Under the pieces are notes generated by a model that worked only from the letters and a program-made list of their open reading frames with translations, was not told the origin of the DNA and searched no databases. 39,843 nt of DNA. Source: Pseudomonadota bacterium (GTDB lineage: Bacteria; Bdellovibrionota; Bacteriovoracia; Bacteriovoracales; Bacteriovoracaceae). The position numbers were made by a program, and so were the translations under genes. Shown in pieces: positions 7,789 to 16,787 of this stretch. Location of the stretch: positions 1 through 39,843 of the forward strand of contig JAIYDC010000073.1 in assembly GCA_027487685.1 (NCBI GenBank). The letters run 5' to 3'. Numbering within the stretch: the first letter of the stretch is position 1; each line of letters begins with the position of its first letter.

Positions 7789-10347
7789 ATGAAAATCGAT
7801 CAAGTGAAGCTAGATAACAAACTTCAGACCCTCTTCATCCACTCTCCGGGTTGCTCCGCTGGCACCGTTCAGGTCTGGTTTCGCGCTGGTTCTGCGCTTG
7901 AGCAACACGACAACCAGGGTATTGCGCACTTCCTTGAGCACATGTTCTTCAAGGGCACTCCGACTAGGCCAGGACCGCAACTCGCCCACGACATAGAGTC
8001 TTATGGCGGGGAGGTCAACGCCTTCACCTCATTTGACTATACCTGCTACTACATTAACACCCCGAGCCTCTTCCTCGACAAGTCTGTCGACATCCTTTTG
8101 GACATGGTCGCAAACCCGCTCTTCATCGATGAGGATATTCCAGCTGAACAGCAAGTGGTCTTCGAGGAGTACAGAAGGGCCATGGACAATCCATCGCAGT
8201 TTAACTTCATCAAACTTCAAGAAGCGTCGTTTACCGGCGGCTATAAGCACCCAATCCTCGGTCGTGAAGACACCATCCTGAAATTCTCCCGCAAACAGAT
8301 CAGTAACTTCCGGGAAAACTACTACAACCTTGAGAACGCTCTCCTCGTTGTCGCTGGAGACTTGAAAGATCGTGAGGCCCTGGAATCCAAGATCAGTTCG
8401 TTCCGCCTGCCACAAGGAAAGAAGTCCGAATTTGGTCCCTTCAAGGTCAATCCTGAGGCTTCAGTCAATGTGCACGAGAAGGACACCCGTCAGGCAACAC
8501 TCACTCTGTGTCTACAGTCACCTGAGTATCAAGACATCACAGCCGCAGGCCAGGACCTTGCCATCAATTGCCTCGCTCATGGGGAGACGTCTCGGTTTTA
8601 CCAAGCACTCGTGGCGAAGACCTCTCTGTGTAATGGCGTTGCCGGATCAAGCATGTACTTCGCCCACGGAGGTGTGCATATGCTTAAGATGAGCTTTCCA
8701 GTGGAAAATCTCAACAAGGTGTCTCACCTTTTCATGGAAACGCTAAGAGAGGCCATCGGCACAGGCTTCAAGCCCGATGAACTGACGAAGATCAAAAACC
8801 AGTATATCTCTTCAAAAATCTACGAGCGCGAGTCAATTGAATCCTATGCCTTTAGCCTGGGCCATGGCTTCGCGCAGTCCGGGAACATCCACTGCGAAGA
8901 CGATTTCATTGAGCGGATCAGAGCGGCCAGTGTGGATGATGTTCGCAAGGGCCTGATCGAGGTCTTTAAGAATCCGTCACACTTCACTCTCCAGGTCCCA
9001 ATGGGTACGAAAACAGGACCTCTCTCCCGCGAACTCATGCGATGGCAGAAAGCGCTTAAGGCAAGTGTTGCCAAGGCCAAAGGACCAGCTGCAAGTGCAC
9101 CCATCGGAACCTCTAAGCATGACCCGGCAGTGGTCGTGACTGAGTTAAAACCAGGAATCACTTTTATTTACCGTCAAAATAAGCTCACGCCCACTTTCGT
9201 CATGCATGCCTATATGAAAGGCGGTCAAAGCTTCGAGACACCCAAGACTGCTGGAATTCACCACCTGGTTGGCCGACTCCTGACTTACGGTTATAAAGGG
9301 ACAGGATACTCCAAACTAAAGAACGAGCTCGAGTCACTTTCTTCTTCCCTTAGCGGCTTCTCGGGCAAAAACGCCTATGGGCTCACTCTTCATGGCCAGA
9401 CAAAGGACTTCGAAAAGCTAGGTGGCCACTTCTTCGGAACACTTTTACAACCGGAACTGCCGAAAAAGTTCTTTGAACATGAAAGGAAAGTGATTCTCAG
9501 GGCCCTAGATAATCAGAAGGAAGATCCAACTAAGCAAGCTTTCAAGGCCTTCTACCGGATGGTCTTCAACGACCATCCCTACGCTATGGATCTGGCGGGG
9601 ACACCAGCGACTCTGAAGTCGTTTACACCGGCCTCTCTTAAGAAAATTCATGGCGCCCACCTCAAAAATTCACATCTCGTTATCACGTACTGCGGAGATC
9701 TAGATTTTTCTGTCGTCCAGCACGAACTCCTCGCACTCCTTGCACCTCTGCCTCCGAGAAAGGTGGCCAAGCGTGCTGCTAAGAAGCCGAAGGCTATCCG
9801 TGGACGTGCCGAGCACCTTGACTTTAAACGCGAACAGACTCAGATCATCATAGGCGCACCGGCTTACCCTATCGGTACTCGTGAGGACCTTTACCTCAAG
9901 ATGATCTCCGCTCATCTTTCAGGCCAGAGCTCCGAGCTATTTGTTGAGGTTCGGGACAAACAAGGGCTCTGCTACTCTGTATCACCAGTCCATGTCTCAG
10001 CACTTGAGGCGGGCTGCTGGGCAATCTATATTGGCTCGGGCCACGATAAGACCGAAGCAGCTGTAGCGGCCATCACTCGCATCCTTAATAATCTTCGGGA
10101 CAAAGGAATTAAAAAGGAAGAATTCGAGCGGATTAAAACAATGATCGATGGGCAAAATCTGTTGGGAATTCAAACGAACGAGGACTATGCACAATTCTAT
10201 TCTATTCCTGTCCTACACGGACTTGGACTGGATTATCCTCACCGGAACAATGACGCCATCAGGTCGGCGAAGTATGAAGACTTTCAGGCGTTCCTCGAGA
10301 AGTTCTTTGGTAGTAAATGGAATATTGTTAAGGCTGGGCCTCGGTAG
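7789..10347 (+). CDS. M16-family zinc metalloprotease, two fused domains
   Basis: The chosen start is the ATG at 7789, preceded closely by AAGGA. The frame also has an upstream GTG at 7735 without a good ribosome-binding site. The 852-residue product has the inverted zinc motif HFLEH (His47, Glu50, His51), with the third ligand expected at Glu126/Glu127 in FEEYRR, as in pitrilysin-type enzymes. A second M16 domain starts near residue 460. Its equivalent motif reads HHLVGR (His491, His492), so it has lost the catalytic residues and probably helps hold the substrate. No signal peptide is visible, so it is probably cytoplasmic or exported by another route. Peptidase substrates are unknown. It is convergent with a response regulator gene to its right. 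Confidence 0.88.
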   Translation: MKIDQVKLDNKLQTLFIHSPGCSAGTVQVWFRAGSALEQHDNQGIAHFLEHMFFKGTPTRPGPQLAHDIESYGGEVNAFTSFDYTCYYINTPSLFLDKSVDILLDMVANPLFIDEDIPAEQQVVFEEYRRAMDNPSQFNFIKLQEASFTGGYKHPILGREDTILKFSRKQISNFRENYYNLENALLVVAGDLKDREALESKISSFRLPQGKKSEFGPFKVNPEASVNVHEKDTRQATLTLCLQSPEYQDITAAGQDLAINCLAHGETSRFYQALVAKTSLCNGVAGSSMYFAHGGVHMLKMSFPVENLNKVSHLFMETLREAIGTGFKPDELTKIKNQYISSKIYERESIESYAFSLGHGFAQSGNIHCEDDFIERIRAASVDDVRKGLIEVFKNPSHFTLQVPMGTKTGPLSRELMRWQKALKASVAKAKGPAASAPIGTSKHDPAVVVTELKPGITFIYRQNKLTPTFVMHAYMKGGQSFETPKTAGIHHLVGRLLTYGYKGTGYSKLKNELESLSSSLSGFSGKNAYGLTLHGQTKDFEKLGGHFFGTLLQPELPKKFFEHERKVILRALDNQKEDPTKQAFKAFYRMVFNDHPYAMDLAGTPATLKSFTPASLKKIHGAHLKNSHLVITYCGDLDFSVVQHELLALLAPLPPRKVAKRAAKKPKAIRGRAEHLDFKREQTQIIIGAPAYPIGTREDLYLKMISAHLSGQSSELFVEVRDKQGLCYSVSPVHVSALEAGCWAIYIGSGHDKTEAAVAAITRILNNLRDKGIKKEEFERIKTMIDGQNLLGIQTNEDYAQFYSIPVLHGLGLDYPHRNNDAIRSAKYEDFQAFLEKFFGSKWNIVKAGPR

Positions 10348-10358
10348 AGACCTAGCCT
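10331..10358. terminator. Weak stem-loop at the convergent M16/response regulator junction
   Basis: AGGCTGGG at 10331-10338 can pair with CCTAGCCT at 10351-10358 (one G-U pair), with a 13-base loop covering both stop codons. Neither side has a real T tract, so termination activity is doubtful. Confidence 0.25.
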
Positions 10359-10837
10359 GCAGAAAGAACTTTTCGAATCCGGTTATACTTTAAACGGAAG
10401 AGATTAATCATCTTCAGCTGTTTTTGAACCAGATCTGGATCTTTTTCCTGGGAAAGCTTTTGAAGTCGCATCCCGATCTCGATCCAAATCGGGACTGATT
10501 CTAAAAAAGATTCAGGGTCGATTGGCTTTAACATGTAGTCGAGGGCCCCGAGGCGCATCGCCTCGGTAATTCTAGGTACGTCGTCGTGGGCCGTAAGCAT
10601 CACTACAGCACAAGACAAACTACGGGCGCGGATCTCTCCAAGAAACTCAAGACCGCTTTTCCCAGGCATAGATATGTCAGAGACAATCAAAGGTGGTAGG
10701 TGCTTCTCAAGGCTAGCTAGTGCAGCGTCGGCATTGGGGGCCCCAACTACGCGGAACCCATTCAACTGAAGGAAGGAGCACATAAAATCCAGGAGATGCT
10801 CTTCATCTTCAACAACTAATATTTCCGTTCCAATCAT
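10352..10837 (-). CDS. Single-domain response regulator (CheY-like receiver)
   Basis: The 161-residue protein is a receiver domain with the acidic pair at Glu10/Asp11, phospho-acceptor Asp54 (SDISMPG), Thr82 (MLTAHD) and Lys104 (MLKPID). It ends in about 45 residues of helical, charged sequence without a recognisable DNA-binding or enzymatic domain. It should therefore signal through protein contact after phosphorylation by an unlinked histidine kinase, since none is in the window. GGAG precedes the ATG. It lies 59 bases after the unknown 199-residue gene on the same strand and is probably co-transcribed with it, so a functional link between the two is plausible. Confidence 0.88.
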   Translation of the reverse strand: MIGTEILVVEDEEHLLDFMCSFLQLNGFRVVGAPNADAALASLEKHLPPLIVSDISMPGKSGLEFLGEIRARSLSCAVVMLTAHDDVPRITEAMRLGALDYMLKPIDPESFLESVPIWIEIGMRLQKLSQEKDPDLVQKQLKMINLFRLKYNRIRKVLSAG

Positions 10838-10896
10838 AAATTCTCCAATAACTACCTATCGGACGAATGGAGTTTTTCGTGAATTAAAAATTGGGC

Positions 10897-11496
10897 TTAA
10901 GAAACCTTACGGTTACCGGACGTTACGACTCCACTTACTAGAAGTTCCTGGTCTGAGACCGGCTCATCTCGGAGTACCTTTTGAAAGACAATATTCTTCT
11001 CAAAACCCCGTTCCCGAGAAGCAAGGAGCATGAGAAGCGTTGTCAGTGATCCGAAAGAGGTCGCAACCATCCCGTAGAAATCCGGAATATCTAAGAACTT
11101 TGGCGTGACCGTGTTCAAATGAGAATACGCCATCCTACCAATCTGCCCGTAGTACTGAATGTCGATGATCTTTTTATTAACAGACTCTGAAAAGAACCCA
11201 CAGATCAGGAGCGACATGTCTCCGACCTCTTTATAAACTCGCTTCTGCACATCTCGAGTCTGCTGAGTTGCCTCGAGGAGCTTTATTCCGAGAATCTTCT
11301 CACGCAACTTACCCTCAGAGGTTTCAAAGTACATTTCCGAGAGAGCAAATTTGTCGAGGACATCACTGGAGTAGAAAATAATTGATTCCGGAACTGGGCA
11401 AAGAGATTTCTTGTTAAGCTCGGAGAGACCGTCGTAAAAAAAACCCTTCAGGTTTGTAGACAGGATGATCTTTTTCTCTGCGGCATCATTCGGCAT
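10897..11496 (-). CDS. Conserved-looking protein of unknown function next to a response regulator
   Basis: I do not recognise the family. The 199-residue product has no signal peptide. It is mixed helical sequence with one moderately hydrophobic stretch around residues 148-164 (YGMVATSFGSLTTLLMLLA) that may be a buried helix rather than a membrane span. Two cysteines (in SLCPVP and LLICGFF) do not form a motif. The codon use resembles its neighbours. It precedes the single-domain response regulator on the same strand, so it may be an output or partner protein for that receiver. The start at 11496 is followed by a normal-looking hydrophilic N-terminus and has a GGAAGAG ribosome-binding sequence upstream. 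Confidence 0.7.
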   Translation of the reverse strand: MPNDAAEKKIILSTNLKGFFYDGLSELNKKSLCPVPESIIFYSSDVLDKFALSEMYFETSEGKLREKILGIKLLEATQQTRDVQKRVYKEVGDMSLLICGFFSESVNKKIIDIQYYGQIGRMAYSHLNTVTPKFLDIPDFYGMVATSFGSLTTLLMLLASRERGFEKNIVFQKVLRDEPVSDQELLVSGVVTSGNRKVS

Positions 11497-11598
11497 AAGC
11501 TCTTCCTCCCCAGTCTATTTTAGCATAGCCCAGAATCCCGCCATTTCATTCCATGGAATTATTTTCCCCGTCATCTAAAACCATGAAATAATAGGGCC

Positions 11599-12330
11599 AT
11601 GAAAAGACTCCGGATTCTCTTTGCAGTCGTACTCTTGATCTTTGCCTTGCCCTCTTGGCGGCTTCTGGATCTGGCAGCCATTGGAAGCCCCGTCGAGCTT
11701 CCCGTCGCGCTTGCCCTCGCCCTTTGGTTCGTTATGTTTTTGATAGTGCCCATAAAACTCTTCCGTCACCAACTCAAGGTGCCGCTCCTTGCTCTCCTCG
11801 CCGGAGGTTTTGCCATAGGGGCCTGGCATTCGGGTCCGCTCTCCAAGATGGCATCGCGGGACCCAGAGTTTAATCATTGCGGATCTCTGACCTATACCGG
11901 GAATTTTTATCCGATCCGACAGCTGCTAACAGAGGCCCACCAAGATGACCTCGACGCCAGAAACCAATTATGCTGGATCAGAAAACTCATTGCTCGAGTC
12001 CCTAGAAGCTTCGACCAAGACGCAGAGGTTGAGTTCTACACCAAACTCATGCGGGAGCGACTCCTCAAGCCAGAACTCAAATACCGAGTAAGCCTGCCGC
12101 TCATTGCCCTTCTGCACTTCAGGATTCACGGGGCGAGCAATAACATCGCTGGCGCCAAAGCAGTCTATGAGTCCCTGCATTTTTGGATTACCCAGTATAC
12201 GGAGGAGATCCAAAACCGTAGCTACTCGGCCTGGAGCTGGCCTCATTCGAATTACATCCAATGGGAGTATGGGCTGGTTGAGCGCAACTGGCAGAGGCTG
12301 ATTGAGGGAATAACAATCGAAACCAATTGA
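11599..12330 (+). CDS. Unknown inner-membrane protein
   Basis: The 243-residue product has about three hydrophobic segments in the first 85 residues (about 5-22, 33-52 and 62-78). A soluble C-terminal domain follows, with several Trp/Tyr-rich helices (for example the SYSAWSWPHSNYIQWEYG segment). I recognise no family. The topology suggests a membrane anchor with a helical domain of roughly 150 residues on one side. The ribosome-binding site is weak (AGGG only two bases ahead of the ATG), so expression may be low or the start may lie slightly downstream. The gene stands alone and is convergent with the carboxylase operon. Confidence 0.6.
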   Translation: MKRLRILFAVVLLIFALPSWRLLDLAAIGSPVELPVALALALWFVMFLIVPIKLFRHQLKVPLLALLAGGFAIGAWHSGPLSKMASRDPEFNHCGSLTYTGNFYPIRQLLTEAHQDDLDARNQLCWIRKLIARVPRSFDQDAEVEFYTKLMRERLLKPELKYRVSLPLIALLHFRIHGASNNIAGAKAVYESLHFWITQYTEEIQNRSYSAWSWPHSNYIQWEYGLVERNWQRLIEGITIETN

Positions 12331-12356
12331 AGCAAACTCTTGGGACTCAAGTAAGC

Positions 12357-12836
12357 CTAGGACTCGATTTCAACCATGAGGAAACCTGCCTCTAGAGCCT
12401 GGCCCTCACGGACGTTAATTGACTTAACGAGTCCATCTGCTCCGGCCTTGATCTCGTTCTCCATCTTCATCGCCTCGAGAATCAGGACAGTCTCCCCTTT
12501 GACCACGGAGTCGCCCTCTTTCTTAAGAAGCTTCACGACCTTGCCAGGCATCTGAGTCACAAGAGCACCTGCTCCGCCTTTATTAAGACCTGAGGGCTTA
12601 AAGCCACGATAGACCTTATACATCTCTGAATTTGAAACAAGGACCTCGTTAACTCCGAGTGCGGAAAGTTTTTTCCAGGCGATGCCATCAAAGGAATAGA
12701 AGTGTTTTCCAGCGAGAGAGCGAACGTGGAGACGAGTTTTCCTGCCCTCGTGAATAAACTCCATCACCGGACCGGGATGGACTTCGACGTCGAGGCTAAA
12801 CTCCTCCATGTCCTGATTGATAAAGTAGTATCTCAT
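12357..12836 (-). CDS. Biotin carboxyl carrier protein of an acyl-CoA carboxylase
   Basis: The 159-residue protein carries the biotinylation motif EAMKM with Lys124 as the acceptor, inside a normal biotinyl/lipoyl domain (about 92-157). The first 85 residues are beta-rich and are not part of the usual carrier domain. In position they correspond to the BT linker that joins the biotin carboxylase to the carrier in fused propionyl-CoA carboxylase alpha chains. Thus the alpha chain seems split into two genes here. Its ATG overlaps the biotin carboxylase stop by four bases (ATGA), which indicates translational coupling as the last gene of the operon. Confidence 0.85.
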   Translation of the reverse strand: MRYYFINQDMEEFSLDVEVHPGPVMEFIHEGRKTRLHVRSLAGKHFYSFDGIAWKKLSALGVNEVLVSNSEMYKVYRGFKPSGLNKGGAGALVTQMPGKVVKLLKKEGDSVVKGETVLILEAMKMENEIKAGADGLVKSINVREGQALEAGFLMVEIES

Positions 12837-14266
12837 CTGTGGCCTGCCTGGTTAATTTCGATTGCCGCGACCTTGAGCATGAAGGCCTGAATATCTTCCT
12901 TCGGTGCCACCCGATCCTGAGGCTTAACGGTGCCAATGTAGTTGGTCGAATAGTTCCCGGCCTTGAAGGTCTGCTCGTCCAGGATAACCTTATGAAGCGC
13001 GATATTGGTCTTGATCCCATCGATCTGAAGACCATCTATGGCGGAGCGGATTTTCCGGAGGGCAACCTCACGGTTAAGACCCCGCGCAATGAGCTTTCCA
13101 ATCATGGGATCAAAATCAGGAGTAATCGTGAAGCGCTGATATATGCAGTGGTCGAAACGAATTCCTTGGGGAAAAGTAGTCTCAAATCCGACAATCTTTC
13201 CGGGTGCCGGAAGCATTGAGACCGGGTCCTCGGCGCAGATCCGGAGCTCGATCGCATGCCCGTGGATCCGGATCTCATCCTGAGATTTGAAATCGAGCGG
13301 TTCACCGAATGCCGCCTTGATCATGTTGGCAACGAGGTCAACTCCCGTAATCTCCTCGGTGATAGGATGCTCCACCTGAATTCGCGTATTCATCTCGAGG
13401 AAGTAGAACTTTTTGTCCTCACCCATAATAAACTCGACGGTACCAGCAGAGTCATAGTTCACGGCACGTGCGCATTTAACGGCAGTCTCGCAAATAGATC
13501 GGCGAAGCGCTTCGTCAGTTCCGATGAATGGTGAGGGCGCTTCCTCGATGATCTTTTGATGCCGCCGCTGAACAGAACACTCACGCTCAAATACGTGGTA
13601 AACGTTCCCTTTCTTGTCCGCAAGGATCTGAACTTCAATATGGTGAGGGTTAAGAATATACTTTTCAACGAGGAGTGCTGCATAACCGAAACTCGACAAG
13701 GCCTCGCGCTGAACCGCTGCAAAGTTGTTACGAACATCAGCCTCTGAATAACAAGGCCGCATTCCTTTGCCACCACCTCCGGCGACGGCCTTGAGAAGGA
13801 TCGGGTAACCCATCTCTTGGGCGAGAGCTATCGCCTCTTCCACCGTAGGAACTTCTCCAACGGATCCAGGAACAACCGGAACACCGGCCTCCTTCGCGAC
13901 CTGCTTTGAAATATCTTTCGCACCCATCTTGTAGACGGCCGTAGGATTCGGTCCGATAAAAATGATACCCTTCTTCGCAAGGGCCTCTGAGAACTCGCGG
14001 TTTTCAGACAGAAACCCGTAACCCGGGTGGACGCCGTCGATTTTATGCTCATCAATCAGCTTCATGATTTTCGGAATATCGAGGTAGGTTTCCTTATTAT
14101 TATTTCCGGCCAGATGAACCCATTCCTGGCAGTATTCGAGATGTGGCGGCTCAGTCTCGTTATCTGTCCAAACCCCGACAGAGACAAGACCAAGCTCATT
14201 CAGAGCCTTGGCAACGCGGATAGCGATCTCGCCGCGGTTAATGATGAGTACGCGTTTACCTTTCAT
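12833..14266 (-). CDS. accC: Biotin carboxylase subunit of an acyl-CoA carboxylase
   Basis: The 477-residue enzyme carboxylates carrier-bound biotin with ATP and bicarbonate. It shows [10 protein letters not shown] at 80-89, the ATP-grasp glycine loop GGGGKG at 163-168, and the [14 protein letters not shown] active-site segment near residue 295, all intact. It ends without a carrier domain, which is supplied by the next gene. The symbol names the enzyme family. The context beside a PccB-type carboxyltransferase suggests it belongs to a propionyl- or acyl-CoA carboxylase and not necessarily to fatty-acid synthesis. It overlaps its neighbours by four bases at both ends. Confidence 0.9.
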   Translation of the reverse strand: MKGKRVLIINRGEIAIRVAKALNELGLVSVGVWTDNETEPPHLEYCQEWVHLAGNNNKETYLDIPKIMKLIDEHKIDGVHPGYGFLSENREFSEALAKKGIIFIGPNPTAVYKMGAKDISKQVAKEAGVPVVPGSVGEVPTVEEAIALAQEMGYPILLKAVAGGGGKGMRPCYSEADVRNNFAAVQREALSSFGYAALLVEKYILNPHHIEVQILADKKGNVYHVFERECSVQRRHQKIIEEAPSPFIGTDEALRRSICETAVKCARAVNYDSAGTVEFIMGEDKKFYFLEMNTRIQVEHPITEEITGVDLVANMIKAAFGEPLDFKSQDEIRIHGHAIELRICAEDPVSMLPAPGKIVGFETTFPQGIRFDHCIYQRFTITPDFDPMIGKLIARGLNREVALRKIRSAIDGLQIDGIKTNIALHKVILDEQTFKAGNYSTNYIGTVKPQDRVAPKEDIQAFMLKVAAIEINQAGHR

Positions 14267-15822
14267 AGTGGAATATTCCCATGTTTGCGATCCGGCATCG
14301 GAATCTTCTTATTCTCTAGGGCCTTGAGATACTGATAGAGACGCTGGCGTGTAAGCTCCGGAGAAATGATCTCGTCGATGTAGCCTAGCTCAGCTGCCCG
14401 ATACGGATTTGCAAAGTTATTTTCGTAGTTCTCGACCAGCTCTGCCTTCTTCCGGTTAAACTCATCACCCTTGAGGCCCACGAGTTCGTTTCGGAAGATG
14501 ATATTCACGGCTCCCTCCGCCCCCATCACAGCAATCTCGGCGGTTGGGTAAGCAAGGTTAATGTCGGCCCTGATGTGCTTTGACGCCATGACATCATAAG
14601 CCCCGCCGTACGCCTTCCGCGTGATCAGCGTAATGAGTGGCACTGTGGCTTCACAGTAGGCATAAAGGAGCTTCGCCCCGTGACGGATGATGCCGCCATA
14701 CTCCTGAACAGTCCCAGGCAAGAAACCAGGGACGTCGACTAGCGTAATAATAGGAATGTTAAAGGCATCACAGAAGCGAACAAAGCGAGCGCCTTTAACT
14801 GAAGAGTCGATGTCGAGGCATCCGGCCAGGAAGCTCGGTTGGTTCGCCACGATGCCCACCTTAACTCCACCAATGGAGGCAAAGCCGGTGAGGATGTTCT
14901 TCGCGAAACCCGCGTGAACCTCAAGGAAGTGCTGGTCATCGATCACTTCGAGGATCAGCTCATGCATTTCGTAGGGCTTCTTAGAATTGTCTGGAATAAA
15001 ATTTTTAAGTTTATTATTCGCCCGTGAAACTGGATCCGTGGTGAGCCTCGGAACTTGCTTGGCGCGATTGCAAGGAGGAATAAACGCAAGGAGTTCACGA
15101 ACACGCTCAAAACAATCGTCTTCATCATCAGTCCGAAAGTGCGCGACGCCAGATTTTTCATTATGAGTATGAGCACCACCAAGGGCATCCTTGGTCACTT
15201 CTTCATGAGTCACAGTCTTAATCACATCTGGGCCGGTAACAAACATATAAGACGTCTTATCCACCATGAAGATGAAGTCGGTCATCGCGGGTGAGTAGAC
15301 CGCTCCGCCAGCACAAGGTCCCATAATGAGAGAAATCTGCGGAATCACACCCGAAGCTTGGACGTTCCGATAGAAGATCTCAGCGTAACCGGCCAGGGAC
15401 TCAACGCCTTCCTGAATCCTTGCGCCACCGGAATCGTTGATACCGATAACCGGAATCTTGTTCTCGAGAGCAAAGTCCATGACTTTACAAATTTTCTTCG
15501 CGTAGGCCACCCCAAGGGCTCCACCCCAGCAGGTGAAGTCTTGCGAGAAGAGGGCAACCTGTTGGCCATTGATTTTCCCGATGCCGGTCACAACGCCATC
15601 ACCGAGATACTTCGTTTTTTCCATACCAAAAGAATTGCAGCGGTGAACGACATACTTATCAAACTCGATGAATGTTTCGGGATCGAGGAGCTTATTGATC
15701 CGTTCACGGGCAGTGTACTTACCCTGCTCGTGATGCTTATTTATCCGCTCAACTCCACCACCAAGCTCTGCTTGCTGGCCCAAGGCCACGAGCTGCTCTC
15801 GCTTCTGTTCGTTGGTCAGCAT
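14263..15822 (-). CDS. pccB: Acyl-CoA carboxylase carboxyltransferase subunit, PccB type
   Basis: The 519-residue protein has both halves of the crotonase-like carboxyltransferase. The first glycine-rich oxyanion segment reads [11 protein letters not shown] and the second [11 protein letters not shown]. It transfers the carboxyl group from biotin to an acyl-CoA, most likely propionyl-CoA to give methylmalonyl-CoA. The Asp after KAYGGAY is, as I recall from the Streptomyces enzymes, the position that favours propionyl-CoA over acetyl-CoA, so that choice is an inference. It lacks a zinc ribbon, unlike AccD. It is the first gene of the operon, with GGAGGG ahead of the ATG and a promoter-like pair upstream. 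Confidence 0.88.
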   Translation of the reverse strand: MLTNEQKREQLVALGQQAELGGGVERINKHHEQGKYTARERINKLLDPETFIEFDKYVVHRCNSFGMEKTKYLGDGVVTGIGKINGQQVALFSQDFTCWGGALGVAYAKKICKVMDFALENKIPVIGINDSGGARIQEGVESLAGYAEIFYRNVQASGVIPQISLIMGPCAGGAVYSPAMTDFIFMVDKTSYMFVTGPDVIKTVTHEEVTKDALGGAHTHNEKSGVAHFRTDDEDDCFERVRELLAFIPPCNRAKQVPRLTTDPVSRANNKLKNFIPDNSKKPYEMHELILEVIDDQHFLEVHAGFAKNILTGFASIGGVKVGIVANQPSFLAGCLDIDSSVKGARFVRFCDAFNIPIITLVDVPGFLPGTVQEYGGIIRHGAKLLYAYCEATVPLITLITRKAYGGAYDVMASKHIRADINLAYPTAEIAVMGAEGAVNIIFRNELVGLKGDEFNRKKAELVENYENNFANPYRAAELGYIDEIISPELTRQRLYQYLKALENKKIPMPDRKHGNIPL

Positions 15823-15847
15823 AGACCCTCCTCAAATGTGTCCGGAA

Positions 15848-15876
15848 GTTATACCTTGGTTCATGGGGAGGGTAAA
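15848..15876 (-). promoter_or_regulatory. Putative sigma-70 promoter of the acyl-CoA carboxylase operon
   Basis: On the minus strand TTTACC (15871-15876) and TATAAC (15848-15853) are separated by 17 bases. They match four and five of six consensus positions. They lie 26 bases ahead of the carboxyltransferase start and just beyond the terminator of the preceding operon. Confidence 0.5.
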
Positions 15877-15901
15877 GAATTGACACTACAAGACAACAAA
15901 A

Positions 15902-15928
15902 GACTCCCCGAAAAAGATCCAGGGAGTC
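15902..15928 (-). terminator. Terminator of the TIGR02147/secreted-protein operon
   Basis: On the minus strand GACTCCC and GGGAGTC form a 7-bp stem with a 13-base loop, followed by TTTTGTTG. It lies 23 bases past the stop of the last secreted-protein gene and separates that operon from the carboxylase promoter. Confidence 0.65.
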
Positions 15929-15951
15929 AAAAGAAGAAAACTAGTTTTTGC

Positions 15952-16764
15952 TTATCGGCAGCTGATTCCACCTTCGATACGGTAGCTGATTTCATCAAAG
16001 CTGCCGTAGACCTCGTACAACTTCTGACGCTTTGCCGATTCACTCATCCCGGCCTGGTTAAATGCCGTGAGATCTTGCCAGATATCCTTGAGCTCAAGGA
16101 TTTCACAAGCGTAGGCAGAACCGTAAACGAGTTCAGAAAGCTCCTTGTAGCCTGCGCTAGCAATTACCTCAGAAGCTGTCAGATACGCCGCCGATGGTCC
16201 AAGAGGGAAAATCTGCCCGCCACGACGGATAACAAGTGAGCTGTTCGCAAGCACCAGCATATCGCCAACCATCTCGAGGACATTTCGCTCAAACTCGAGA
16301 GTCCGGGAGTAACGGCACCCTGTTCGTCGAGACTGACAACTGTAGTATCGGTAGTCGATGCGCTCGGCGGAGGAGAAGATCAGATCATAAAAACTCTCTA
16401 GAGCAATCGCCGTCGCCTTAAGACCCCTTATGTCACGACCCACTTCTTGATTGAGAACAGATCCGAGGCCATAAGCGTGGCCGATCAAACGTAGTATAAC
16501 AGGATTGACGTCCCCATACCGCTGGCCAACGTAAGGCCGCAGGCCCCCAATAAGAAGATCAACAGCTTCCCGAAAATTACCGTTTTGGCTTGCAAACGAA
16601 GCGTTTTGGCGCGCCCTTTCGAGACCCCGAAGTGTTCGGTCACAGTAAGCACGGAATTCGGCGTCTACGTCACTCTCCGGTTCCGGAAATTCTCCACTCC
16701 CCGACGCCGGAGCGTTGGTCAAAAAAGAGAGGCCAAGTAAAAATGCAAAGGTCCAGTTTCTCAT
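15952..16764 (-). CDS. Secreted cysteine-containing protein of unknown family (paralogue A)
   Basis: I do not recognise the family. The 270-residue product begins with a signal peptide (hydrophobic 5-17, cleavage probably near SGSGEF) and is otherwise helical. Cysteines occur in AYCDR, YYSCQSRRTGC, SAYACE and at the very end, ISCR. It shares an order of features with the gene just upstream (an early C-D pair, a Y-[S/T]-RRTG segment, a [YF]-[GA]-S-A-x-x-C segment and a C-terminal Cys). The two are therefore diverged paralogues. It is the last gene of an operon headed by a TIGR02147 regulator, 23 bases after its paralogue, and is followed by a terminator. The likely location is periplasm or outside the cell. 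Confidence 0.75.
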   Translation of the reverse strand: MRNWTFAFLLGLSFLTNAPASGSGEFPEPESDVDAEFRAYCDRTLRGLERARQNASFASQNGNFREAVDLLIGGLRPYVGQRYGDVNPVILRLIGHAYGLGSVLNQEVGRDIRGLKATAIALESFYDLIFSSAERIDYRYYSCQSRRTGCRYSRTLEFERNVLEMVGDMLVLANSSLVIRRGGQIFPLGPSAAYLTASEVIASAGYKELSELVYGSAYACEILELKDIWQDLTAFNQAGMSESAKRQKLYEVYGSFDEISYRIEGGISCR

Positions 16765-16787
16765 ACAATTTATCCCCTAAGTTTCGT

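Noticed and set aside
12341-12353. CTTG...CAAG inverted repeat between the membrane-protein gene and the carrier gene as a terminator
   Set aside because: The stem is only four base pairs and no T tract follows on either strand.
15358-16239. A 293-codon plus-strand open frame across the carboxyltransferase start and the terminator region
   Set aside because: It runs antisense through pccB, its promoter and the secreted-protein gene. Its composition reflects the opposite strand and no domain is visible.
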